Shown piece after piece: positions 47,019 through 58,162 of a stretch of 64,000 bases of DNA (its first letter is position 1; every line of letters begins with the position of its first letter). The notes beneath the pieces are model-generated. The model did no database searches, was not told the origin of the DNA, and saw only the letters and a list, made by a program, of their open reading frames with translations. A program made the translations under genes and the position numbers. The stretch covers positions 310,001-374,000 of the forward strand of contig WJXW01000016.1 of the NCBI GenBank assembly GCA_015832175.1, read 5' to 3'. The stretch is from Paraphaeosphaeria minitans. Its lineage: Eukaryota; Ascomycota; Dothideomycetes; Pleosporales; Didymosphaeriaceae.

Positions 47019-49295
47019 CTACATCCCCCGAAACGCATTATTACTCGCGCTCCTCCGCGCCTTGTCCTTCCTCCGATCGTGCCGCTGCCGCTGCCCCTCG
47101 CCACCCGACTTCCCCTTCCGCTCCGGCGCAAACGTGATCTCGCGCTCGCCCACCACCGTCGTCGTCGTCGCCCCACCCGCCGGTCGCTGCGCCCGCATCT
47201 TGGACACGCGCGCGCCGAACGAGCGGTCGCGGCTGGGCTCGCTCCTGCGCGCCGACGACGATGACGACGACACCACCATCTGCGGGCCCGGCCGCTTGTT
47301 GTGCCCAGCCTTCTTGTACGACGCCGTCGAGATGCGCGAGGTGTCGGCGGAACGCTGTTTCTGTTTCTGATTCTGCGCGGGCGCGGCGTCCGAGGCGTCA
47401 GAGTCGTCCGAGTCGTCCGAGTCGTCGGACGAACCGCGCGCCGAGTCGAGGGCTTCCTGCTCGACGGCCGTGAGGCCCTTGGGCAGGCGTGTGCTGGGGT
47501 TGATGGCGTTGAATTCGTGACTGGCCTCGTCGACCTCGAAGTCGTCGTCGTGGAAGAGGCGGGCGAAGCGCGGGTCGCTGAGGACGCCCTTGGGCGCGGC
47601 GGCGACGTCGTCGCCCTCCACGTCGTCGACATCTGCGACGGCGGGCGCGGCGCCGGCATCCGCGAGCACGTCGTCGTCGCCGCCCTTGTCGAGGATGCGC
47701 TTGGCGCGGCGCCGCTCGGCCTTGTCCTCGCGCTCCATGATCTTCTCCGCGAGCTTGCGGTTGACCTTGACGGTGACCTTTTTGGAGCCGCGGATGCGCG
47801 ACTCGCGCTCCTTTGCAACCTTGTCCGCGATGCTCTTCTGGCGCTGCTCCTGCCAGAGGTTCGGGTTGGAGATGAGGCGGGCCTCCTCGTAGAGCTTCTG
47901 CGCGACGAAGTAGCCGTGCATGTAGGGCCGGAGGAGACTCGTGGTGCCGACGAGGTGGTCGAGGTTGAGCTGGCGCAGCTGGTCCATGGTGAGGAACTTG
48001 AAGTTGTCGTAGACGTCGCCGCCCGAGTTCTTGTTGAAGGCGTTCGGGTCGTTGGGGTCTTCGGCCATCTCCTCCACAATGTTGTCGAGGAAGGCGCACC
48101 ATCGCGGGGCGGGGCCGAGCTGGGGGATGAAGAAGGCGTGTTGCTGCTTGCCCTCGTTGGCCGTCAGGAGCATGCCGCTGTCTTTGCACCATTCCACGTG
48201 GTTGAGGTCGACGGCGGGCTCCACCGACGTCCAGTGTTTGCCGTTGGAAGCATCCCAGATCTTGATGATGCGCTTGTCCGAGGTCAGGATCTTTGGCTCG
48301 GCGGTCTGGGCACGGCTGGAGGTGGTGGAGTTGAGGTAGATGATGTTCTTGATGGGATAGCCGTAGCCCTGGTCTTTCTTCAGTATCGGGACGGGCGAGC
48401 GTAGATCGTAGAGGTGGATCAGACCGCTGGAGTTTCCCGTTGCCAGCTCGAGCCCAGAGCGATGGAACTGCACGGCGGAGATTTCAGAGCGCCCTTCGAA
48501 AGCGTCGGTCGGCGCCGACAGGATTCCTGCCCGATTCCGTGACCGCGGATCCCAGAATTCGACTGTGCCCAAGGATGTGCCGAATGCAAGCAGATTGTGG
48601 CTGTCCTCGGCGATGGATGCGGTGTTTACGCTGCCAGCATTGATGCCTCCCTGCAGCGATCCGGCACCGGTGGTGGTGGTGTCGTCGCCGCCCACGTCGA
48701 CGTCATAGCTCTTCATGAACCTCCCCACCTCGAGGTTGAGCCTGTACACCTCGCCGGATCCTTCTGCGTTGACGCCGACGGACGGTATGAGGGCTTCGGC
48801 CGAGTGCCTGTCGTATACGAGGTCCCGTCCATAGCGCGGAATGCGGGTGCGGTAGTGCAGGCCGCCCGCGGTGTGGAGCTCCACGAAGCGGTCGGTCTGG
48901 AGATGGATCGACTTGGTCCAGTCGGAGGAGAGCAGCTGGAAGGTTTCGTTGATGGTGTTGGTATGGCGCTCGAAGCTCAGGGCGAGCTGCGAGAGGTTGT
49001 GCACGTGGATCTGGGGCTTGTAGGTGCCCGTGGACATGACCCATTCGCCATCCTCGGACACGCGCACACACTGGCTCGCCTCTGTAGCATGTCAGCATGC
49101 GATGGTTATTCTCACGGTGCCGGGTGCCCACGTACCCTGGAACTCAAAGTCCTGCAGCAGCTCGACGCGCTGTGCGAAGGCGGCGTCCTGCTTGAGGCTG
49201 CGCTTGCGCCGGCGGACCAGCCAGTCTGGCAGCGGACGGGCCTCTGCGCCGGCAATGGTGTAGACGGGCACAGCGCTGTCATTTGAGATGTTCAT
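47019..49295 (-). CDS. ENP2: Ribosome-biogenesis WD-repeat protein Enp2 (NOL10)
   Basis: A 740-residue nucleolar protein of the small-subunit processome needed for 18S rRNA maturation. Exons 49295-49136 and 49081-47019, with a 54-nt intron (GTACGT...ACAG). N-terminus: VYTIAGAEARPLPDWLVRRR. The WD/beta-propeller region (about 55-420) includes VRVSEDGEWVMSTGTYKPQI, FGTSLGTVEFWDPRSRN, AVQFHRSGLELATGNSSG and KILTSDKRIIKIWD. Then comes DNIVEEMAEDP and the NUC153-type segment DPRFARLFHDDDFEVDE. The tail is acidic then basic (SDDSDDSDDSDASDAA, then Arg/Lys-rich), as in nucleolar factors. Domain order and length match the Enp2/NOL10 family. Divergent from MED13. Confidence 0.95.
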
Positions 49296-49867
49296 GGCGA
49301 AGGTCCTGCACAGGTCCTTCGGGCAGCTGTCGGTGCTGTTGGAGACGGGACATCCCAAGTTTTGGACGTAGAGTCTACAGAAAGTTCATCAAGACTAGCG
49401 CAGCGGCGGCGCACGACCCGCTCTGCCTCTGCGCCTGTCCAGTGTGAGTGTCAGCTGCTCAGTGCTGTTCGGCCTCCACCTCCACCTCCACCCTTGCACC
49501 AACCACCCATCAACTCATCACCGTCTCGACTCCATCCTCGAACCACCCACCCCGGACGCCTGCTCTTACCCGCGCCCACACCCACACCCACACCCACGCA
49601 CATGCTGCCTGCTGCACGCGCTGACTCGACTTCACTCCGCTCTCACCCCGGGCGCGCCAGCTGCGTCTGCGTTGCGCCATCCACCGGGTCCTGAGCTCGG
49701 GCACCATGGTTGATGTCGTAACCTCCTCCTCCTCCTCCTCCGCCCAGTCGCGTCTTCCCTCTCACCCATAACCACACGCATTAGTCGACGGGAGCCAGCG
49801 GCTTTGATGGGATTGCACATTCGACACCAGTACCACCTGAGCGTTCCATAGAGAGCCGCCCTCTCTA
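49296..49867. promoter_or_regulatory. Divergent ENP2 / MED13 promoter
   Basis: 572 bp between the two start codons. It contains a CCCACA-type repeat at about 49573-49600 and a (TCC)n run at 49722-49741, on the MED13 side. I see no clear TATA element; CT-rich leaders are usual in these fungi. Confidence 0.6.
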
Positions 49868-52800
49868 ATGGAATTTCTCAAGACCTGCAACACCAATGCG
49901 CAAGCTATCGTGGGTGCCGCCCACCTTGCCTGCATGCTCTGCTGACCCGCTGCAGGGAGATTTCGAAGCCGTCGCATTCCAAGCCTTCTCGGTCGCCCGC
50001 AATCCCGCCCGCTCCTCGTCCACCACCATCGACTGGAACCCGTCCGATGACATTCGCGTTGCCGAGGCCGAGCTGCGCAGCGCAAACCACATTGTGCTCC
50101 ACGATGCTTCACGCGCCTGGCTGTGGCTGTTCCGCCCTGCCGCGCCCGACCGTGTCGCCCAGTCGCCGCTGGATCCTCCGACACTCGACGACTTTCGCTT
50201 GAACAGTGGGTTGCATAATCTCCATCCCGCCGACCACGGCTAATCTGTACAAGGACAACACCACGGCCTGGTGAAAGCCCACGAGTTGGAGCAACGGTCT
50301 GCGCGAAACCCTCGGAATGCGCCGCCATCTGCCCCCTCCAACTTCCCCGTCACCACGCGCCCGCAGCAGGCAGTCCACGGCGGACCTTCTCAGCAGTCGC
50401 AGGGTGGGACCCCGTTTGTCGCATCGGAGCAGCAGCAGCAGCACGATGCTGTTGCCATCTATGGACTCCTCACCTCGGCTGTCGTTGCCTTGATATCCTT
50501 CCATCTAGTGAAAGACTACAACGCAGTTGCTTTGAACTACCGTACCTTTGCTTCGTCGCCTACCCTCTCTCGCGACTCTGGCTTCCGCCACGCTAGTCCC
50601 AGACCCCCCCTCCGAATCACAAATGTTGACGTCGCTTGGGCTACTGCGGGCACACTCGTAGTATCGACCTTCTCGCTGACCAAGTCTGACATGCATTGTT
50701 TGGCCGACATCATCCCCGACCATGACCAGAAGCACTTGATAGGCAAATGCGTCCGTGTTGCCCCAAACGGCATCTTGGCTAGAATCATGAGCTTCACGGA
50801 CCCTGTAGACACCACCGCCGACGATGCTAGTCAGAAGTCGCAACGTAAACGACCCAGAGTCAGCCCGCTGGGAAAGAGCCTCGAGAGGTGGAAGGCTAGT
50901 GTAAAGCGGTGGCTGTCGTGGAAAGGCTACTCCATACCTCTACTCGAGAACAAGGACTCTTGGGTCAGAATTCAGTTTGCACACATGGGTCAACCCGCGA
51001 CTTTAAGCCCGGCATTCTCCAGGCCTGCGCGGGAAGTCCTATGGCCACGAGCCTTGTGCTTCTACTTCCTCGAATCCCTGTATGACGCGCATTTGCTTGC
51101 ATCCTACGAAGAGTTGCCGCTGCAGGACGCTGATGCACTGGCTTGGTTTGAGACAGCCCACAACAAAGGCTATCAAGATCCGATAGATGTCGCGCAGCAA
51201 TGGTTCCTGGACAAGACGGAGCGCGATAGGATTGCTGAAGCTCACCGCAAAGCTAAAAAAGCCGAAGAAGGTGCCCCACGGGTCAAAGAGGAAAACCATG
51301 GCCCGTTTCCTTCGTCACCACTGAACGCTCGGACTGGGACGTACGGCGATCTGCATAGCGTCAGCGGTGTGTATCCAACTCCACCTGATGGGGTTCCGCC
51401 GGGGACTGTGATATCTTGTGGCGACACTCCAAGTGCTTCTGGATTAGCTACTAATGTCATCCTAGCACCCGGCGGCAACAACCCGGCCATCAATGTTTCG
51501 GTCCCGCAAGATTTCACCTCCGGCGAGTCACAACAGCAAGCTTCCACGTCGCCGAACTTCGATTTGCAATTCGAGGGATACCAGACCGACGGGAATAATG
51601 ACGACTTGTTTGAAGACATGGACGAGGGTACTTTTGACGAAGGGAATGGGGTGACGGATGCCGACTTCAACTTTTTCGACGATGCCGATGAAGAGGACGT
51701 CATCATGCCTGATGCGCCTGCAATGGTGGAAACCGAGCCGGCGCCGCAGGAGCAGGCTGCGATGAAGGAAGAGCCGCCGGATCCAATGGCTGCGTTAGAA
51801 TTGGCCTTGGCTTCAGCTTCTGCCGAGCCCGAGATGGACGCACAGCACAAGAACCCTGCGCACGCGCCGCTGGAGATGGAAGCAGCAGCTTTGGATTCCG
51901 CGATCCAGGACTCATCCCACCTCTCGAACTCGGGCATCCAAGCAGTTGCTCCGACGGCGAGAACAACCACGCCTCCGCTAAGCCCGCGTTTTATTGAGAC
52001 GGCGCTGCTGTCATCTCCAAATCTTAAGACGCCGCAAAAACAACTTTCAACACACCACCGAGATAGCATCTTCGATTCACTCAACTTTAGTCGCAAGATG
52101 AGTTCTTCGGACGCGAAGTACAAGGCCGGACGCTTCATGTCCATAGGCGAGAGGCCCACGAAACTTGACGGTACGGATAACACGCATCGACCGAAGAGTC
52201 TGCGCGATCTTCCCCTCGTGACGAAGCTTCGTTATGCCATCGGCGTAGCGTCCACAACAAGCAATATCGTTGGCTCTCCACAGGATGTGTCAGACAGTGA
52301 GGTATCAGACGCATCGAGCGAGGCTTCGGCGGAGAGTGAAGAAGAAGTAAACGACGTTGCACCCATGCCGTTCGTTGGGAACATCATCATTCCAATGAAG
52401 CGCAAGCTGCCGACGGAAAGCGTTGCCACTCCAATGTCTGCTGCATCGTTTGCCGATCCCTTCGGCGGAGACTTCAGTGAGCTGATTGGCCTGCAAACAG
52501 ACGAGTCGGCCTTGGTTGTTCTCGAGCCCACCATCTTCGACTGGTCCTTGTTGCCTCTTCCACCTCCATCGGAACGGGCCTGTGCACGCTGGGCCCTACC
52601 TGCCTTTCCATATGCATACTCTTCCGTACCTAGCACGCCAACATCGCAACCGGACTTGTCCATGAACTTGGTCGAAGAGAAGGCACTGAGCGGGAAGGAC
52701 CAGATTGCAATAGCTCAGATTGTCACCGACCAGATCGCATCTGCTAGCTTGGATATTCTCCAGCAGGGCCACGGAAGCGAGTGCTCCGAAGAACAGCCTT

Positions 52801-54746
52801 CTGAGTCCATGTGGCATAGTGCCATCAAGACGATTTTCCCAAACGCAACAGAATGCAGCGTGGCCGGCCTCGCAGCGGTTAAAGATGTGTTTCCAGACAT
52901 ATCTACTCAAATGAAGGCACAGCAAAGACCTCTACCCCGCAGACTAAACGAGACTGCTACAGCGCTTGGTCACCACATGTTCCCGCTCAACCCCCCGTAT
53001 GTGCGAGTGAAAAGGGCCGACACTCTATGGGATCTTTTGCCGCCCGCAATTCCATTCTGGGAGACACTGGGCCTGGGACCTTGCAGCCCATCGAAGAATG
53101 TCATGGCATTAAGCATTTACCCCCACAGTAATGCTTTGAAGCCCTGCGTCGAAAGCTTTCTGGTAAATATGCAGCTCGCATATGATGGCTGCAAGCTAGG
53201 AAACCACAGTCGTGCAGATGCGTTGACAGAATACCCTGACGGTCTCGTGCCATGCAGAATCGGTGCTGGAGCATCACTGCGCACCGCATTCAAGGCACTG
53301 CGAGACACGTGTTTGCAACTGAGTAAAGTACTCGCTGCCAAGCACGCACAAATGCGGGATAAGGACGACTCGAGGATTGATGCCTTTGTCATATATATGG
53401 TCGATCCGTTCGAGCAGGCTTCGGCCATATGGGAGCTTTGTTCTGCATTTTGGGGCCTCTTTCAGTCATACCAGCAGCCACCTAGCCGAGCTGAGGTACC
53501 AAAGCCTGACCTTGTGCTTCAGATCGTGCCAATCAGGTACATTGCTTCCTTCGAAGCACCGGTCATACTGGATTCCAACACGTACACTGCCCTTGCACGA
53601 GAGGTATACGATCGATGCCCGCCAAGCGCACTGAGCGAAGACAAGCTGCCACTCAGCATCTACTCTGCACCTTCATTCCAGCTAGAGGAACCTATCCCGC
53701 GCAACATACAGTTCAAACTGACGGCGGACACACCGCAAGACCTGATGCGGGAGAATTCGTACATGCACATTGGCTACGCCATCAGTCTAGACGGGACGTG
53801 GGTGACTGCAGCATGGAGCGACACTTGCGGGAAGTCACAGGCGGTGGTCTCCTACAACCTTGGCACGCGCGCGTTCGCCGACATCGCCAGAGAGATATGG
53901 CAGACCACGGTCGAGATCATCCAAGTGCGCAGGGTCATGTGGCGCGTCTGCATAGCCAAAGCAGGTGTGATGGAGCGAGAAGAGCTCGAAGCTTGGGTGT
54001 TCCTCGTCCAATGCCCCACAGTGCTCAACCTCTTCACCACATTGATGACAATCGACACCGAGCCCCATCTCAGGTTCACCCCGACGATGCCCCCGCCGGG
54101 CGCCTCCACCAACCCAGCCGCCAACACCCCAGGCTCCACCCCGCAAGCCGTCGTCTCCCCGGAACAGGGCCTTACTCCCGCCGCAACCCCCGCCGTCGAC
54201 CCCGTCGCGGACCCCACCGCCGACCTAGACGCCCGCCTCGTCGACATGACCGACGAAACATGGGGCATCATCCTCGCGCACCGCCTCCACAACTCAAATT
54301 CGACAAACGAGTACCGCCCCGCCCTCATCTCGGGCCTCCTCGTCAAGCGCGGCCTCGCGCCCAGCCTGCCCGCGCCCCCGCTCGCCCCAGACGCTCAACC
54401 AGGCCCCATCATCACCGCCGTCAACATTCTCTGGATGGGCACCGTCAACTCGACGCGCGCCGCCGCTTCGCCGTTCCCCACCGCCGACGCCAGCTCCCCC
54501 GCCTCCGCGGCCCCGGCCAGTCCCAGTCCGCAGGAATCACGGAGCAATAGTCTGAGCTGGACGCCGACGCCGCAGGCGCGCGGCGCGGCGGAGAACCTGA
54601 TGAAAGAGGTGCTGGGGCAGTTCCGGGGGTTGGGCTTGCTGGCGCGGCTGAAGGGGGTCCAGGGGGCGCGGCATGGGAGTGTGCCATGGCATGTTGCTGT
54701 GGCTCTGAAGGGGGTGAGGGGCCTGAGTCGGACGGTGCCGTGTTGA
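49868..54746 (+). CDS. MED13: Mediator complex subunit 13 (Ssn2/Srb9)
   Basis: A 1594-residue scaffold of the Mediator CDK8 kinase module, which represses or tunes RNA polymerase II transcription. Exons: 49868-49909 (only 14 codons), 49956-50205 and 50254-54746, with introns of 46 and 48 nt (GTGGGT donors). The conserved N-terminal domain shows MEFLKTCNTNAQAI-GDFEA, NHIVLHDASRAWLWLFRP, LISFHLVKDYNAVALNYRTF and WLSWKGYSIPLLENKDSWVR. A long acidic, Ser/Pro-rich middle (about 400-800) is disordered. The C-terminal MID/PIWI-like domain (about 960-1594) includes RVKRADTLWDLLPPAIPFWE, VVSYNLG, the AWVFLVQCP strand and ILWMGTVNSTRAAASPFP. The long open frame starts at 50254, but the two small upstream exons complete the N-domain in phase. 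Confidence 0.95.
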
Positions 54747-55591
54747 GTGGGTTGAAATTTGTTTTTGTTTGTTCCGGGCGTTTTCCGCGGGTTTTTCTTT
54801 TGATATGCTTTGGGTACGCCGATATGACTTTTTTTGTGGGTGTTCGGATGGGTATTTGCATGTGCAGCGTTCTGGACTTTGAGGTCTCTGGGTTAGTGGC
54901 ATATACCATTTCTTTCATGACATGTCGTAGTTGTAATCACGTCGGTCGAATCCAGCCTATTCGATCCCATTGCATAAACATTGCATTCGTCTGTTAGCAA
55001 AGCCTTTGATGGAAACCGGTGTACTTGTCTACAAATCAAGTGACTAGGCAACTAGTTTTCATCTTCCATATCACCCGAAGAGTGTGAACCGATGCAGTTG
55101 CTTGCGCTGCAACTCTCAATGACCGGGATGTCTAGCCTCCAACAGACCTCAATCTTCCTCTTGGCCGACTCCACAGTTCCTTGCGCTGCCGGCGGAAAAA
55201 CGGGACGTGCATGGAAAGCATTGGATCGCGAATCCAGATAGATGCGTGCATTGCGGAGTCAGCATGGTGAGAGGAGAGAGTCGCGGGATCAGCAACGAGT
55301 TGCGATGGCACACGCATGGGCACTTGAGACATGCTGAGGTACAAGTGGTAGCATCTGCAAGATTGGAAGTCTCGTCGCGAGATTCGCTGGTACATGGTCC
55401 AAAGTGCAGTCGAATGGCCAGGGCAATCTTCGTTGTGAAGACGGACAGGGGCACAAGGTGGATACGAAGCCCTTGGTCCCGATTCGCATAATTATACACG
55501 TGCCGACTATTCATCCTACCCCCCCTCGCTTCCATTCCATTCCATTCCATTACTCGCCCCCTTCCCCTTCCCCCTCTGCACCGCACCGCAC
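54747..55591. other. Convergent intergenic region after MED13
   Basis: 845 bp of 3' flank for MED13 and the small minus-strand gene. It has T-rich stretches at 54755-54835. No gene supported. Confidence 0.5.
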
Positions 55592-56196
55592 CTACTTCTC
55601 AATCCCCAAGTGATCCACCCGCTGCCGCTGTCCGGATACCAATTTGCCCTGCTCCTGCGTCTGCGCCACCTCCCGCCTCTTCTCGTGCTTCGCGCCATCC
55701 TGCGCGGAGCCCTTCGCGAACGCAGAGCCTTGCCCCGCGGCGTGACCTGCTGCGGCGGCTGCGATCTGTCAGCGGGGCGTTTTCGTGAGATGGAACAAGG
55801 GGGTATAGTTGGGGACAAAGCAGATATCAGAAAAGGGGGTGATGGACGGGGACGTGCCTTTGTCGTGTGTGTCCTCGACGGTGTGCGAGGAGCCATTGGG
55901 CGCGGTGTGTGTTTCTTTGCGCTTCGCAGAGGACATGGCGCCGGAGAGGGCGCCAAAGAGGTTGAGGTTTAGGCCGGCCTGTTGGAGGGTGGTGGGTTAG
56001 TTGGTAGCTGGGCTGGGGAGGGTTGTGGGTGAAGGAGGATGGCTGGGCAGGGCTGGGCTGGGCAGAGCGGGCATACAGAAGCGTTGGCACTGGACTTGTG
56101 CTCGGTGGTTTCGACGTCGCGGGCGACTTGTTGCTGGCCCTGGTGCTGCTGGGTGAGGTGCTGCGCGTGTTCTTTTTTACTGAGGGAGCGGGACAT
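55592..56196 (-). CDS. Small basic Ala/Gln-rich protein, unknown function
   Basis: I propose a three-exon gene for 135 residues: 56196-56077, 55978-55858 and 55758-55592. Exon lengths 120, 121 and 167 keep phase. The protein reads MSRSLSKKEHAQHLTQQ at the start, GLNLNLFGALSGAMSSAKRK in the middle, and HEKRREVAQTQEQGKLVSGQ then VDHLGIEK at the end. The charged, low-hydrophobic composition suggests a soluble, partly helical or disordered protein. Intron 1 uses GTATGC...ACAG. Intron 2 needs a GC donor (GCACGT at 55857) with a CGCAG acceptor; no GT donor I tried restores the frame. I recognise no family. Neighbours give no functional hint. Confidence 0.6.
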
Positions 56197-56490
56197 GGTG
56201 GCTGGGGCTGATTGGTCACGGAGGTTTGGACGAGAAGAAGACGTTTGTAGGAATGATATAGGAAGTTCGATTCGAGCTGGATAGTACCCTCGAGATGTAT
56301 TATACCTAGCTATGCTGTTGCTGATGCATGATGTCATGGGTGCCAGGGTTGGGAACGGGATCGCAAGCGAACCGGTTTTCGTATCCCGACAACGATCCTG
56401 GACCGTTTGCGGGAGCGCCGTTACGCATCCTCACAAGTATCAGGTACTACACTGACCAGAGGGAGGCTCTCCCGAGAATCGCGAAAAGTG

Positions 56491-57857
56491 CTAGTGCAAC
56501 AGGATCTCGAGAAGAGTGTCCCAGAACCCCAGGTCGTACACGTTCTCCACGGCAGCAAGATCCCATACGCGCTCGAAGCTCTCTTTGTTCGCGACGGACT
56601 TGATCCGTGGCGGGAGCCCGGTAGGTGACTGGCCGTTGGTTGTGCGCACGAGGATATGCCGGCTCTCGAGCGGCCAGGATGTCGGCGGTTCTTCGTCTTC
56701 GGGTGGAGTCTCGGGGGGTGTGGGTATGGGTGTGGCTGAGGAGGACGACCGCGCGGAGGCGTGGTCGTGGAAATCAGCGTCTGTGGGCCGATAGTCCCGC
56801 ATTGTCTCTAGCCTCCGCTTACCTAGGAAGACATTCCCGTCTGCGATTTCGTCGGCCCAGTCTGCCCATTTGGAGCTTTCGTTGGTGGTCATGCCTGCGT
56901 AGATGAGGTAGAGGTGGTAACACAGAAGACCGAGAGGCAGCGGCCATGTGAGCAGAGCCAAAAGGCCGACACCTGCTGCGGAGACGCCGCCCTCTTCAAT
57001 GTATATGCTGACATATGTGAGGAAGTAGTGGAGGTTCTTTTCGCCGTAGGTGGCCCAGCTGGATGGGTTGGATCCTGGGCTGGGCTTAAACCTGTACCAG
57101 GGCTCGTATTTGGCGTATTGCTTATGCACTTTGGGACTCAGTGCGAAATATGCAATGTATGCGCCATACGCCAGCAGAACGGCTGTAGAGAGGAGTAAGG
57201 CAAGAAACCACTTGTGATTGCCCCGCCCGAGGCAGTTGTTCACCCATACGCAGTGATGGTCGGCTCGAGAGACACAGGCCTTGCATATACTGCAGTGCTT
57301 GCTACGCGCCGGCTTGTTGAACTTGCACGTCCGGCATGCGTTGCCTGGGTAGAACAGGATCCTGTCGTAGGGGTAATGTCGCATCTGAGCCGCATGGTTT
57401 ATTTCTGTCACGAGGGTTTCCGGGTTCCTTTTTGCACATAGATACGTGAAGTGATACGGCTGTGGTAGCAAGATGGCCACGAGGAGCTTGAGGTGGAAGG
57501 GCAGCAGGTTCCAAACAGTCGGAACAAGCAGACTGGCTGAGATTGTGATGAGGCCAAGGAAGAAGATCATGACCACCGGGTGCTTCTCGTTCATGAGATG
57601 GTGGCCCAGACGGGAACCGCCGCTTGTGATGCGGCCATTTGTGAGGAAGACATCGAGTGCACGCAGCGCCAAGGGGATGCGGTGTATAAGCAGACGATGG
57701 CAGAAGCCTATGGGGGTGTTTCTGCCGAGAGTCAGTGGGGTGAGGATGTCACGGCAAGAGTGATGCACCTAAAAGCCGGCGTGCGGCCGAAGAAAGCGAT
57801 GAAGGTTAGGACCGAGATAGCCAGAGTGAAGCCGATAATGGCACGCACGACGGTCAT
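56491..57857 (-). CDS. SWF1: DHHC palmitoyltransferase, Swf1 type
   Basis: A 439-residue ER/Golgi membrane S-acyltransferase that palmitoylates cysteines next to transmembrane segments, including SNAREs in yeast. Exons 57857-57769 and 57721-56491, with a 47-nt intron (GTGCAT...GCAG) in phase. An N-terminal hydrophobic helix (IIGFTLAISVLTFIAFFG) is followed by two helices (MIFFLGLITISASLLV, LKLLVAILLPQPYHF). The Cys-rich DHHC domain (about 155-200) reads CRTCKFNKPARSKHCSICK, then the catalytic ADHHCVWVNNCLG. Two further helices and a cytosolic tail with a Pro/Ser/Thr stretch follow. The N-terminal anchor plus GNACRTC spacing and length fit Swf1 rather than Pfa-type enzymes; that subfamily call is by eye. 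Divergent from RAP1. Confidence 0.86.
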
Positions 57858-58162
57858 TGTGTAGGTGCGTCAGGCTGTGTGGGCATGGCGGGGCAGTCTA
57901 CTCCGCCACCTACGGTACAAGCAAAACACGGCGTGCTGCAGTCGCTGAGTTACTTGCTGCTACTGTGTCTGCTGGCAGCGCATATCTCTGCTTGTATGCT
58001 GCCTTGTTGGTTGGTGTTGATGTGGGGTTGGCTGGCTGCCTCTGCAGTTCATACAGCGGTTGCCAAGACGCCGCGTGAGAGCGCGTTCGCAGATCAACGC
58101 GTCGACTGCGCGTCGTCCTCGCAGCTCTCAATGTGAAGCCCACGACATCGTATCTCTGCACC
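57858..58162. promoter_or_regulatory. Divergent SWF1 / RAP1 promoter
   Basis: The two start codons are only 305 bp apart, so the genes must share promoter DNA and possibly one nucleosome-free region. I see no clear TATA box. Confidence 0.6.

Noticed and set aside
47301..48404. 367-codon plus-strand frame
   Set aside because: Antisense shadow of ENP2 in GC-rich sequence; composition is Val/Glu/Leu-biased with no domain.
53615..54550. 311-codon plus-strand frame
   Set aside because: Overlaps MED13 in another frame; His/Arg/Pro-rich shadow without domain signals.
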